DNA of 64,000 nucleotides from Pseudomonas putida (GTDB lineage: Bacteria > Pseudomonadota > Gammaproteobacteria > Pseudomonadales > Pseudomonadaceae). The stretch is taken from contig NZ_JANHLE010000011.1 in the NCBI RefSeq assembly GCF_028682475.1, positions 1 through 64,000 of the forward strand, read 5' to 3'. The translations under genes were made by a program, and so were the position numbers. This document shows, one piece after another, positions 57,016 to 64,000 of this stretch. Below the pieces are notes generated by a model that was not told where the DNA came from, ran no database searches, and saw only the letters and a program-made list of their open reading frames with translations. Numbering within the stretch: position 1 is the stretch's first letter; each line of letters starts with the position of its first letter.

Positions 57016-58461
57016 ATGACCAACCTGTTGCTCTACCAGCGCATCGCCCAGCAACTGGCCGAAGACATTCGTCGTGGTGTCTATCAGCCGGGCGAGCGGG
57101 TGCCGTCGGTGCGCAAGATGAGTTCGCAGCTCAATGTCAGCCATGCCACGGTGCTGCAGGCCTATGCCAACCTGGAAGACCAGGGGTTGATCCGCGCTCG
57201 TCCGCAGTCTGGCTATTATGTGCACCAGACCCCGGCGCTGACGGCGCAGACCCCGGATATCGCCCGGGTCGAGCGCCCCGGTCTGGTCACCCGCAGCAGC
57301 ATCATCCAGCAAGTGCTGACCGAAGCGCGGCGCGACGGTGTGTTCCCGTTCGGCGCAGCGGTGCCGCATGTCGACTACTTGCCGGTGCGGGCGCTGCATC
57401 AACAACTGGCCAAGGTCACTCGTTTCCATAGTCCGCGGGCGTTCAGCTATATGTTCAGCCCGGGTTTTGAGCCTTTGCGCCGGCAGATCGCCATCCGCAT
57501 GCGTGATGCCGGTGTGGTGGTTGATCCCAGTGAAGTGGTGGTCACCCATGGCTGTGTCGATGCGTTGCAGATGTCGCTGCGGGTGTTGACCAAGCCGGGT
57601 GATCTGATCGCCGCCGAATCACCGACTTATTATGGCTTGCTGCAACTGGCCGATCTGTTGGGGCTGAAGGTGATCGAGATTCCCAGCGATCCGTCTACCG
57701 GCATCAGTCTGGAGGCGCTACAGCTTGCGGCCAACCAATGGTCGATCAAGGCGTTGGTGTTGACCGCGCGGCTGAGCAATCCGCTCGGTGGCACGATTCC
57801 GGAAGACCGGCAGAAGCAATTGCTGCGCCTGGCTTCGGACTTCGATATCCAGATTGTCGAAGACGATATCTACGGCGAGCTGATGTTCGAGCAGGGCAAG
57901 ACCAAAGCGCTCAAGGCCTTTGATCGCCTGGGGCGGGTGATTTATTGCTCGAGCTTTTCCAAGACCTTGTCGCCCGGGGTGCGTATCGGCTGGATGATTG
58001 CCGGTAAATACCAGGCGGAAATCCAGCGCTTGCAGACTTTCACCACGCACTCGGCCTGCAGTGTGACGCAGATGGGGGTGGCTTCGTACCTTGAAAATGG
58101 CGGTTACGACCGGCACTTGCGTTATATCCGCCAGGAGTACCGGAAAAACCTCAGCGCCTATCAGTTGGCGGTGCAGCAGCACTTCCCCGAAGGCACACAG
58201 ATGACCCGCCCGACCGGCGGTTTCATTCTCTGGGTGAGCCTGCCGGGGCGGGTCAATACTCAGGAGTTGCACGTACGTGCGCTGCAGCAGGGGATCAGTA
58301 TCGCCCCAGGGCTGATATTCAGTAACACCGAGCAGTTCAACCACTGCATCCGCCTGAACTGCGGGATTCCCTGGAATCGCGAAGCGGAGCGCGCCTTGAT
58401 GACCTTGGGCATGTTGGCTAGCCAGCTGTGTCAGGAGTCTGGGGCGGCAAACTTTTTCTAG
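57016..58461 (+). CDS. MocR-type transcriptional regulator (GntR-HTH plus aminotransferase fold)
   Basis: A 481-residue protein. The N-terminal 75 residues are a GntR winged helix (LAEDIRRGVYQPGERVPSVRKMSSQLNVSHATVLQAYANLEDQGLIRARP). The rest is a class I aminotransferase fold with PLP lysine in SSFSKTLSPGVRIGW. Such proteins sense vitamin B6 or amino compounds and usually regulate a neighbouring gene. The ATG at 57016 (MTNLLLYQRIA) is chosen over upstream extension because GntR domains begin here. Its target is not evident; the small genes downstream are candidates only by proximity. Confidence 0.93.
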   Translation: MTNLLLYQRIAQQLAEDIRRGVYQPGERVPSVRKMSSQLNVSHATVLQAYANLEDQGLIRARPQSGYYVHQTPALTAQTPDIARVERPGLVTRSSIIQQVLTEARRDGVFPFGAAVPHVDYLPVRALHQQLAKVTRFHSPRAFSYMFSPGFEPLRRQIAIRMRDAGVVVDPSEVVVTHGCVDALQMSLRVLTKPGDLIAAESPTYYGLLQLADLLGLKVIEIPSDPSTGISLEALQLAANQWSIKALVLTARLSNPLGGTIPEDRQKQLLRLASDFDIQIVEDDIYGELMFEQGKTKALKAFDRLGRVIYCSSFSKTLSPGVRIGWMIAGKYQAEIQRLQTFTTHSACSVTQMGVASYLENGGYDRHLRYIRQEYRKNLSAYQLAVQQHFPEGTQMTRPTGGFILWVSLPGRVNTQELHVRALQQGISIAPGLIFSNTEQFNHCIRLNCGIPWNREAERALMTLGMLASQLCQESGAANFF

Positions 58462-58536
58462 GGGTGGTGCCATAAGCTTGCCAGCCCTCTCGGGAACGAG
58501 GAGCATATAGCGCTTTGCGGATGATTTTCGGTGTCT

Positions 58537-58992
58537 ATGAAAGCCTTGTCTCGGGTTGGCCTGTTCCTGTGTTTGCTGGGTCTGCTGGCGGGTATCGGGA
58601 ACGCCACGGCTCAGACACCACCTGCTGCCACGCCGGGAAAACCGGCCAGCGCTTCGACAAAAGCCAAGCCGGTCGTGCAGAAAAAGCAGGTCAAGCCGGT
58701 CCGGCATAAAGCGGCAAAGTCATCCAGGGCTGCCCCCGCGCCCTTGCCGAGGGCCAAACTGGACCTGCGTTTACCGGCCGACATGGTCAAAGACCTCAAG
58801 CCGCCGACCCAGGATCCGGTGTCTACGCCCAAGCCTCTGCTGCCTTATCTGTTTGGCGAGAAGCCACCCGCAGACAGCCCGTTTCAGCTCAACGGTCGCT
58901 TGCTGAGCAATGAAATGCAGCTGCAGCTGCGTAACGATGCGCGTCAGCAGGATATCGAAGGCGCGGCGATCGAGTTCGAGTTCAAGCAATAG
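58537..58992 (+). CDS. Conserved hypothetical secreted protein
   Basis: A protein of about 151 residues with an N-terminal signal ([18 protein letters not shown]), a Pro/Lys/Ala-rich low-complexity linker (residues about 25-65), and a C-terminal part rich in charged residues (LDLRLPADMVKDLKPP...PLLPYLFGEKPPADSPFQL). Pseudomonas annotations sometimes call it an IF-2-like protein because of the linker; I see no such function. The ATG at 58537 or GTG at 58531 could start it. Confidence 0.7.
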   Translation: MKALSRVGLFLCLLGLLAGIGNATAQTPPAATPGKPASASTKAKPVVQKKQVKPVRHKAAKSSRAAPAPLPRAKLDLRLPADMVKDLKPPTQDPVSTPKPLLPYLFGEKPPADSPFQLNGRLLSNEMQLQLRNDARQQDIEGAAIEFEFKQ

Positions 58993-59052
58993 TTGTCGCA
59001 CTGACCCGTCAGTCATGACCGGTTGCGTGAGTTTTCATGTTTCCAGCAATTT

Positions 59053-59066
59053 CAAACGGCCGTTTA
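59053..59066. promoter_or_regulatory. PsrA-like palindrome upstream of the YkgJ-type gene
   Basis: CAAAC-GGCC-GTTTA is near the PsrA pattern (one mismatch at the end) and contains the 12-bp palindrome AAACGGCCGTTT. It lies 55-68 bp before 59121. Function uncertain. Confidence 0.3.
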
Positions 59067-59120
59067 AGCGGTTACTATTCCGATTCATTGATCATTTGCT
59101 GTACCGAGGATTCTGTTGTC

Positions 59121-59375
59121 ATGAACTGTCGTGAAGGATGTGGCGCTTGCTGCATCGCGCCCTCCATCAGCTCACCGATACCCGGTATGCCCAAGGGCAA
59201 GCCGGCGGGTGAGCGCTGCTTGCATCTGTCGCTCGCCAACCTGTGCGGGTTGTTCGGCAAGCCCGAGCGACCTGCAGTGTGTGGCGGCTTCAAGGCTGAT
59301 GTGGAAGTGTGCGGCAGTGATCGCGATGAGGCGATCAGAATCCTGGGGTGGCTGGAGCAAATGACGGCGGCTTGA
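59121..59375 (+). CDS. YkgJ-family cysteine-cluster protein
   Basis: An 84-residue protein with a Cys-rich metal-binding pattern (CREGCGACC, then CLHLS...LCGLFGKPERPAVCGGFKADVEVCG). This is the YkgJ/UPF0153 zinc- or iron-binding family of unknown role. The start ATG at 59121 (MNCREGCGACC) fits the short family version; 28 upstream codons are not conserved. Confidence 0.85.
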   Translation: MNCREGCGACCIAPSISSPIPGMPKGKPAGERCLHLSLANLCGLFGKPERPAVCGGFKADVEVCGSDRDEAIRILGWLEQMTAA

Positions 59376-59407
59376 AACGTGGATCTTCGACAATAAGGAA
59401 CAATAGA

Positions 59408-60013
59408 ATGGGATCGTTTAAGCAAGTGGCACTGATCATGGGTCTTGGCGTGGCGCTGCTGCCGCTGGCCCATGCCGAGGACTGGAAGCAGGCCAAGAAC
59501 GAAGACGGGATCAAGATCGATCTGACGGAGGTTGCCGGTTCCGACTATAAAGCCTATCGCGGCGTAACGCTGATCAAGGCACCGCTGGCGAAAGTCAGGG
59601 CTCTGCAGGAGGACGTCGTGGGAGCTTGCGCCTGGATTCATGAGTGCAAGTCGCAAAAACTGCTCAAGACTGAAGGCGATCAGAGCTGGACTTACACGCA
59701 GTTCAATACGCCATGGCCGGTCACCCCGCGCGACTCCATTCTGCACGTCACCACCACTGAGGAGGCGGATGGCAGCTTGACCCGCAAGCTTGAAGGTGTG
59801 CCGAAGTATCTGCCTGAAGAGAAGGGCTTTGTGCGTGTGGCCAAGGTCCAGGGTTTCTGGAAGCTGCAACCCAAGGACGGTGGTACCGAGGTGACGTACC
59901 AGGTGCACACCGAGCCAGGTGGCAGCGTGCCGTCAATGGTGGCGAACAAGTTTGTCGTGGATGCGCCGTTCAATACCTTGAAGGCGCTGAAGGCGAAGGC
60001 TGAGAAACCTTGA
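59408..60013 (+). CDS. START-domain (polyketide cyclase-like) periplasmic protein
   Basis: A 201-residue protein with a signal peptide (ALIMGLGVALLPLAHAED) and a START/SRPBCC fold (EDGIKIDLTEVAGSDYKAYRGVTLIKAPLAKV...FVRVAKVQGFWKLQPKDGGTEVTYQVHTEPGG). The ligand is unknown. The ATG has AAGGA 11 bases upstream. It is closed by a strong terminator shared with gltA. Confidence 0.87.
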   Translation: MGSFKQVALIMGLGVALLPLAHAEDWKQAKNEDGIKIDLTEVAGSDYKAYRGVTLIKAPLAKVRALQEDVVGACAWIHECKSQKLLKTEGDQSWTYTQFNTPWPVTPRDSILHVTTTEEADGSLTRKLEGVPKYLPEEKGFVRVAKVQGFWKLQPKDGGTEVTYQVHTEPGGSVPSMVANKFVVDAPFNTLKALKAKAEKP

Positions 60014-60076
60014 TTCGAGGGGTACAGTTGCTCAGGGTTTTTGGTTTGTGGTGACTGTATCCAACAGTGATGAAAT

Positions 60077-60106
60077 AAAAAAGGCTGCCCGAGGGCAGCC
60101 TTTTTT
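60077..60106. terminator. Bidirectional terminator between START gene and gltA
   Basis: AAAAAAGGCTGCCC and GGGCAGCCTTTTTT pair with a 2-nt apex, with U tracts in both directions between convergent stops. Confidence 0.93.
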
Positions 60107-60123
60107 CGTGTTCAGCGCAGGGC

Positions 60124-61413
60124 TTACTTGCGGTCTTCCAGCTTGGTGATGTCGCGCGACTCGTAGCCGGTGTACAGCTGGCGTGGACGGCCAATCTTGT
60201 ACGGGCTGGAGAGCATTTCTTTCCAGTGCGAGATCCAGCCGACGGTACGCGCCAGGGCGAAGATCACGGTGAACATGCTGGTCGGAATGCCGATCGCCTT
60301 GAGGATGATCCCCGAGTAGAAGTCGACGTTCGGGTACAGCGAGCGCTCGATGAAGTACGGATCGGTCAGGGCGATCTCTTCCAGGCGCATGGCCAGTTCC
60401 AGCTGCGGGTCGTTCTTGATGCCCAGCTCGCGCAGGACTTCGTCGCAGGTCTGCTTCATCACGGTAGCGCGTGGGTCACGGTTCTTGTAGACGCGGTGAC
60501 CGAAGCCCATCAACTTGAACGGATCGTTCTTGTCTTTGGCCTTGGCGATGAATTTGTCGATGTTCGAGACATCGCCGATTTCATCGAGCATGGTCAGCAC
60601 GGCTTCGTTGGCGCCGCCGTGAGCCGGGCCCCAGAGTGCAGCGATACCGGCAGCGATACAGGCGAACGGGTTGGCGCCCGACGAACCGGCCAGACGGACG
60701 GTGGAGGTCGAAGCGTTCTGCTCGTGGTCGGCGTGGAGGATGAAGATCCGGTCCATTGCCTTGGCCAGTACCGGGCTGATCGGTTTGATCTCGCACGGGG
60801 TGTTGAACATCATGTGCAGGAAGTTTTCCGCGTACGACAGGTCGTTGCGCGGGTACATCATGGGTTGGCCCATGGAGTACTTGTACACCATCGCCGCCAG
60901 GGTCGGCATTTTGGCGACCAGGCGAACCGCGGAGATTTCGCGGTGCTGCGGGTTATTGATGTCCAACGAGTCATGGTAGAACGCCGACAGGGCGCCGACC
61001 ACGCCGCACATGACGGCCATCGGGTGGGCGTCGCGGCGGAAGCCGTTGAAGAAGGACTTCAACTGCTCGTGCACCATGGTGTGATTCTTCACGGTGCTGA
61101 CGAACTGAGCCTTCTGCTCGGCATTCGGCAGTTCGCCGTTGAGCAGCAGGTAGCAGGTCTCGAGGTAATCGGATTTCTCGGCGAGCTGTTCGATCGGATA
61201 GCCGCGATGCAGCAGGATACCCTTGTCGCCGTCGATATAAGTGATCTTCGACTCGCAGGATGCGGTCGCCATGAAACCAGGGTCGAAAGTGAAGTGACCC
61301 GTGGCCCCCAACCCTCTAACGTCGATAACATCGGGACCAACGGTGCCGGTTAAAATGGGCAGCTCGACGGGGGCTGCGCCCTCGATGACCAACTGCGCTT
61401 TTTTGTCAGCCAT
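60124..61413 (-). CDS. gltA: Citrate synthase
   Basis: A 429-residue type II (hexameric, NADH-sensitive type) citrate synthase. It condenses acetyl-CoA and oxaloacetate. Catalytic region motifs visible are [38 protein letters not shown] and [15 protein letters not shown]. It is divergent from sdhCDA with a 350-bp gap. A good sigma-70 promoter lies 59-86 bp upstream. Confidence 0.97.
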   Translation of the reverse strand: MADKKAQLVIEGAAPVELPILTGTVGPDVIDVRGLGATGHFTFDPGFMATASCESKITYIDGDKGILLHRGYPIEQLAEKSDYLETCYLLLNGELPNAEQKAQFVSTVKNHTMVHEQLKSFFNGFRRDAHPMAVMCGVVGALSAFYHDSLDINNPQHREISAVRLVAKMPTLAAMVYKYSMGQPMMYPRNDLSYAENFLHMMFNTPCEIKPISPVLAKAMDRIFILHADHEQNASTSTVRLAGSSGANPFACIAAGIAALWGPAHGGANEAVLTMLDEIGDVSNIDKFIAKAKDKNDPFKLMGFGHRVYKNRDPRATVMKQTCDEVLRELGIKNDPQLELAMRLEEIALTDPYFIERSLYPNVDFYSGIILKAIGIPTSMFTVIFALARTVGWISHWKEMLSSPYKIGRPRQLYTGYESRDITKLEDRK

Positions 61414-61471
61414 GTGGCCTCCTATTAATGCTTGAAATCATCAGACAGACCCCCCACGCAGGGCCCGCACC

Positions 61472-61499
61472 ACTATAGTGAGATAAATTCGAATGTCAA
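61472..61499 (-). promoter_or_regulatory. Sigma-70 promoter of gltA
   Basis: On the minus strand TTGACA (61494-61499), a 16-bp spacer and TATAGT (61472-61477). It is 59-86 bp upstream of the gltA start. Confidence 0.72.
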
Positions 61500-61613
61500 T
61501 TTGCCTAAAGCACGGTTGTAAAGGGCTTTGGGCGTGGTTTTTCCTCGAAATTGCCGCCCGTTTACGCCTTTTATCCGCTAAAGGCAATGCGCTATTTGGG
61601 CTAGGGCCTTGCG

Positions 61614-61642
61614 TTGTCATTAGTAGCCTAACTGTCTATAAT
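61614..61642 (+). promoter_or_regulatory. Sigma-70 promoter of sdhCDAB
   Basis: TTGTCA (61614-61619), a 17-bp spacer and a perfect TATAAT (61637-61642). The transcript should begin near 61649, about 115 nt before sdhC. Confidence 0.78.
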
Positions 61643-61659
61643 CGGCCCCCGACCGCCAG

Positions 61660-61673
61660 GGGCTTGCAAGCCC
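61660..61673. repeat. Palindrome at the start of the sdh leader
   Basis: GGGCTTGCAAGCCC is a perfect 14-bp palindrome 10-25 nt after the expected start site. It could be a protein-binding site or a short RNA stem. Confidence 0.45.
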
Positions 61674-61763
61674 GTGTTGCTGGGGTCGTCACTCCCTGGG
61701 TGGTGGGTACCTGACCAGTACACTTACCAACAACTTTGCCCTGCTTGCTAGGGGCTCTTCAGT

Positions 61764-62150
61764 GTGAAAAAAGCCGTGAAAAGCCAACGACCTGTAAACC
61801 TAGACCTAAGGACCATCAAACTCCCCATTACCGGCGTTACGTCATTTCTTCACCGTGTATCCGGCATCATCCTCTTCCTGGGCCTTGGCATCATGCTTTA
61901 TGCATTGGGCAAATCCCTGGGTTCGGAGGAAGGTTTCGCCGAGGTGAAGGCATGCTTGACCAGTCCGCTGGCCAAGTTCGTGGCATGGGGCCTCCTGTCC
62001 GCCTTGCTGTATCACTTGGTAGCCGGTGTGCGCCACTTGATCATGGACATGGGCATCGGTGAAACGCTGGAAGGCGGCCGACTGGGCTCGAAAATTATCA
62101 TCGCCGTTTCTGTGGTGGTGATTGTGCTGGCAGGAGTTTGGATATGGTAA
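61764..62150 (+). CDS. sdhC: Succinate dehydrogenase cytochrome b556 subunit
   Basis: A 128-residue membrane subunit with three helices, binding haem b and ubiquinone. The N-terminus VKSQRPVNLDLRTIKLPITGVTSFLHRVSG is typical, with the haem His in LLYHLVAGVRHLIMD. The GTG at 61764 is used; a second GTG at 61776 is possible. It overlaps sdhD by seven bases. Confidence 0.95.
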   Translation: MKKAVKSQRPVNLDLRTIKLPITGVTSFLHRVSGIILFLGLGIMLYALGKSLGSEEGFAEVKACLTSPLAKFVAWGLLSALLYHLVAGVRHLIMDMGIGETLEGGRLGSKIIIAVSVVVIVLAGVWIW

Positions 62151-62512
62151 CCAACGTCACGAACCTCTCGCGTTCGGGCCTCTATGACTGGATGGCGCAG
62201 CGTGTTTCTGCGGTCGTTCTCGCGGCTTATTTCATTTTCCTGATCGGATACCTGGTCGCGCACCCGGGCATCGAGTTTGCCCAGTGGCACGCTCTGTTCT
62301 CCAACAACGCGATGCGTATTTTCAGTCTGCTGGCACTGGTTGCCCTGGGCGCTCACGCCTGGGTCGGCATGTGGACCATTGCTACCGACTACCTGACGCC
62401 GATGGCGCTGGGCAAGTCGGCGACTGCCGTACGTTTCCTGTTCCAGGCGGTATGTGGTGTCGCGATGTTCGCGTACTTCGTCTGGGGTGTGCAGATTCTC
62501 TGGGGTATCTGA
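62144..62512 (+). CDS. sdhD: Succinate dehydrogenase membrane anchor subunit
   Basis: A 122-residue protein with three membrane helices and the SGLYDWMAQRVSAVVLAAYF segment typical of SdhD; the haem His is probably in ALGAHAWVGMW. The ATG at 62144 lies inside the last codons of sdhC, so translation is coupled. Confidence 0.94.
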   Translation: MVTNVTNLSRSGLYDWMAQRVSAVVLAAYFIFLIGYLVAHPGIEFAQWHALFSNNAMRIFSLLALVALGAHAWVGMWTIATDYLTPMALGKSATAVRFLFQAVCGVAMFAYFVWGVQILWGI

Positions 62513-62515
62513 TTC

Positions 62516-64000
62516 ATGGCTAACATTCCTACGATTTCATTCGACGCCATCATTATTGGTGGTGGTGGTGCCGGCATGCGCGCTGCGCTGCAGCTGGCTC
62601 AGGGCGGTCACAAGACTGCCGTGATCACCAAGGTCTTCCCGACCCGTTCGCACACCGTATCGGCCCAGGGTGGCATCACCTGCGCCATCGCTTCGGCCGA
62701 CCCGAACGATGACTGGCGCTGGCACATGTACGATACCGTCAAAGGTTCCGACTACATCGGTGACCAGGACGCTATCGAATACATGTGTCAGGAAGGCCCG
62801 GCTGCGGTCTTCGAACTGGACCACATGGGTCTGCCGTTCTCGCGTACCGAAACCGGCCGTATCTATCAGCGTCCGTTCGGTGGCCAGTCCAAGGACTACG
62901 GTAAAGGTGGCCAGGCCGCCCGTACCTGTGCCGCTTCCGACCGTACCGGTCACGCGCTGCTGCACACCCTGTACCAGGGCAACCTGAAAGCAGGCACCAC
63001 CTTCCTGAACGAGTACTACGCCGTAGACCTGGTGAAGAACCAGGAAGGTGCGTTCGTCGGTGTGATCGCAATCTGCATCGAAACCGGCGAAACCCTGTAC
63101 ATCAAAGCCAAGGCCACCGTACTGGCCACTGGCGGTGCAGGCCGTATCTACTCCTCGACCACCAACGCCCTGATCAACACCGGCGACGGTATCGGCATGG
63201 CCCTGCGTGCCGGCGTTCCTGTCCAGGACATCGAGATGTGGCAGTTCCACCCGACCGGCATCGCCGGCGCCGGTGTACTGGTTACCGAAGGTTGCCGTGG
63301 TGAAGGCGGTTATCTGATCAACAAGCATGGCGAGCGTTTCATGGAACGTTATGCGCCTAACGCCAAAGACCTCGCCGGTCGTGACGTTGTGGCCCGTTCC
63401 ATGGTTAAAGAGATCATCGCCGGTAACGGCTGTGGCCCTAACGGCGACCACGTGATGCTCAAGCTCGACCACCTGGGCGAAGAAGTACTGCACAGCCGCC
63501 TGCCAGGCATCTGTGAACTGTCCAAGACCTTCGCTCACGTTGACCCGGTTGTTGCTCCGGTTCCTGTTGTTCCGACCTGCCACTACATGATGGGCGGCGT
63601 TGCCACCAACATTCATGGTCAGGCGATGACTCAAGACGCCGATGGCGTTGACCAGATCATCCCGGGTCTGTTCGCCGTAGGCGAAGTAGCCTGCGTATCG
63701 GTTCACGGTGCCAACCGTCTGGGCGGCAACTCGCTGCTCGACCTGGTGGTCTTCGGTCGTGCTGCTGGCCTGCACCTGGAAAAAGCGCTGTCCGATGGTA
63801 TCGAATACCTCGACGCCAGCGACACCGACATCGACGTTGCCCTGAGCCGCCTGAACAAGCTCAACGAGCGCAACACCGGTGAAGACGTGGCTACCCTGCG
63901 TCGCGAGCTGCAAAGCTGCATGCAGAACTACTTCGGTGTATTCCGTACCGGCGAATACATGCAGAAGGGTATCGAGCAGCTGGCGCAACTGCGTGAGCGG
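62516..64000 (+). CDS. sdhA: Succinate dehydrogenase flavoprotein subunit (3' end outside window)
   Basis: The first 495 codons of the FAD-binding catalytic subunit (usual length about 590). The dinucleotide-binding motif is [15 protein letters not shown]; the covalent FAD His is in [11 protein letters not shown]; the active-site Arg region is [18 protein letters not shown]. The frame stays open to the last base, so it is cut by the window edge and not truncated by mutation. It starts three bases after the sdhD stop. Confidence 0.96.
   Translation, partial: MANIPTISFDAIIIGGGGAGMRAALQLAQGGHKTAVITKVFPTRSHTVSAQGGITCAIASADPNDDWRWHMYDTVKGSDYIGDQDAIEYMCQEGPAAVFELDHMGLPFSRTETGRIYQRPFGGQSKDYGKGGQAARTCAASDRTGHALLHTLYQGNLKAGTTFLNEYYAVDLVKNQEGAFVGVIAICIETGETLYIKAKATVLATGGAGRIYSSTTNALINTGDGIGMALRAGVPVQDIEMWQFHPTGIAGAGVLVTEGCRGEGGYLINKHGERFMERYAPNAKDLAGRDVVARSMVKEIIAGNGCGPNGDHVMLKLDHLGEEVLHSRLPGICELSKTFAHVDPVVAPVPVVPTCHYMMGGVATNIHGQAMTQDADGVDQIIPGLFAVGEVACVSVHGANRLGGNSLLDLVVFGRAAGLHLEKALSDGIEYLDASDTDIDVALSRLNKLNERNTGEDVATLRRELQSCMQNYFGVFRTGEYMQKGIEQLAQLRER

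Larger units (their letters stand above)
61414..61763. other. Divergent gltA-sdhC control region
   Basis: 350 bp without a gene. It has a sigma-70 promoter facing gltA (61472-61499), one facing sdhC (61614-61642), a 14-bp palindrome just after the expected sdh start site, and a leader of about 115 nt before sdhC. Confidence 0.75.

Noticed and set aside
1..64000. CRISPR array, prophage, insertion sequence, tRNA or rRNA
   Set aside because: No regularly spaced direct repeats, transposase, integrase, phage genes or cloverleaf sequences were noticed. The only dispersed repeats are REP-type hairpins.
62516..64000. sdhA as a truncated gene
   Set aside because: The frame is open to the last base of the window, so the missing end is an edge effect.

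Overview
The window is chromosomal DNA of a fluorescent Pseudomonas, most like the P. putida group. The support is GC-rich codon use, an anr-hemN-ccoSIHG locus beside two tandem cbb3 oxidase operons, a pyoverdine chromophore synthetase (PvdL) beside a PvdS-type sigma factor, and gltA divergent from sdhCDA. Typical Pseudomonas REP hairpins (core GATCGCGGGG...CCGCTCCCAC) lie between genes. The assignment rests on gene content and remembered family features; no search was run.

Layout. 1-8.5 kb (minus strand): apt, anr, hemN, a small membrane protein, ccoS, ccoI, ccoH, ccoG (oxygen sensing, anaerobic haem synthesis, cbb3 maturation). 8.7-15.6 kb (minus): two complete ccoNOQP operons. The distal one has a near-perfect Anr box upstream; the proximal one has no good box. 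15.7-18.3 kb: hydrolase, ppnP, exonuclease, solute-binding protein. 18.4-33.3 kb: siderophore-type acetyltransferase, pvdS (pfrI) under a Fur-like box, and 12.9-kb pvdL. 33.3-39.3 kb: DoxX/YkgB-like protein, a dsbG/tlpA-like/dsbD operon and a divergent two-component system. 39.4-48.4 kb: pvdH, siderophore-interacting reductase, pvdP and the pvdRT-opmQ exporter. 48.4-50.7 kb: remnant of a FecI-type sigma gene, a degenerate receiver protein and an MFS transporter. 50.8-54.7 kb: etfQO divergent from etfBA. 54.8-60.0 kb: solute-binding protein, lipoprotein/OmpA pair, MocR regulator and small proteins. 60.1-64 kb: gltA divergent from sdhC-sdhD-sdhA (sdhA runs off the end).

How it works together. 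Two regulatory themes can be read from the DNA. First, iron starvation: a Fur-like box precedes pvdS, and six PvdS-type promoters (TAAAT or TAATT, exactly 16 nt, CGT) precede the acetyltransferase gene, pvdL, pvdH, the SIP gene, pvdP and pvdRT-opmQ. Second, oxygen: Anr boxes precede hemN and the distal cco operon, with a weaker one upstream of ccoG. The side-chain NRPS genes, pvdE, fpvA and pvdMNO are absent here, so the pyoverdine pathway must be split over more than one locus. No CRISPR array, prophage, insertion sequence, tRNA or rRNA was seen. The less usual points are the IS box inside a REP-like remnant, the Anr box inside a neighbouring coding region, patchy near-identity of the two cco operons, the decayed sigma gene, the receiver without its phospho-Asp, an 11-bp-spaced direct repeat in front of the dsb genes, and structured leaders of pvdL and sdhC.
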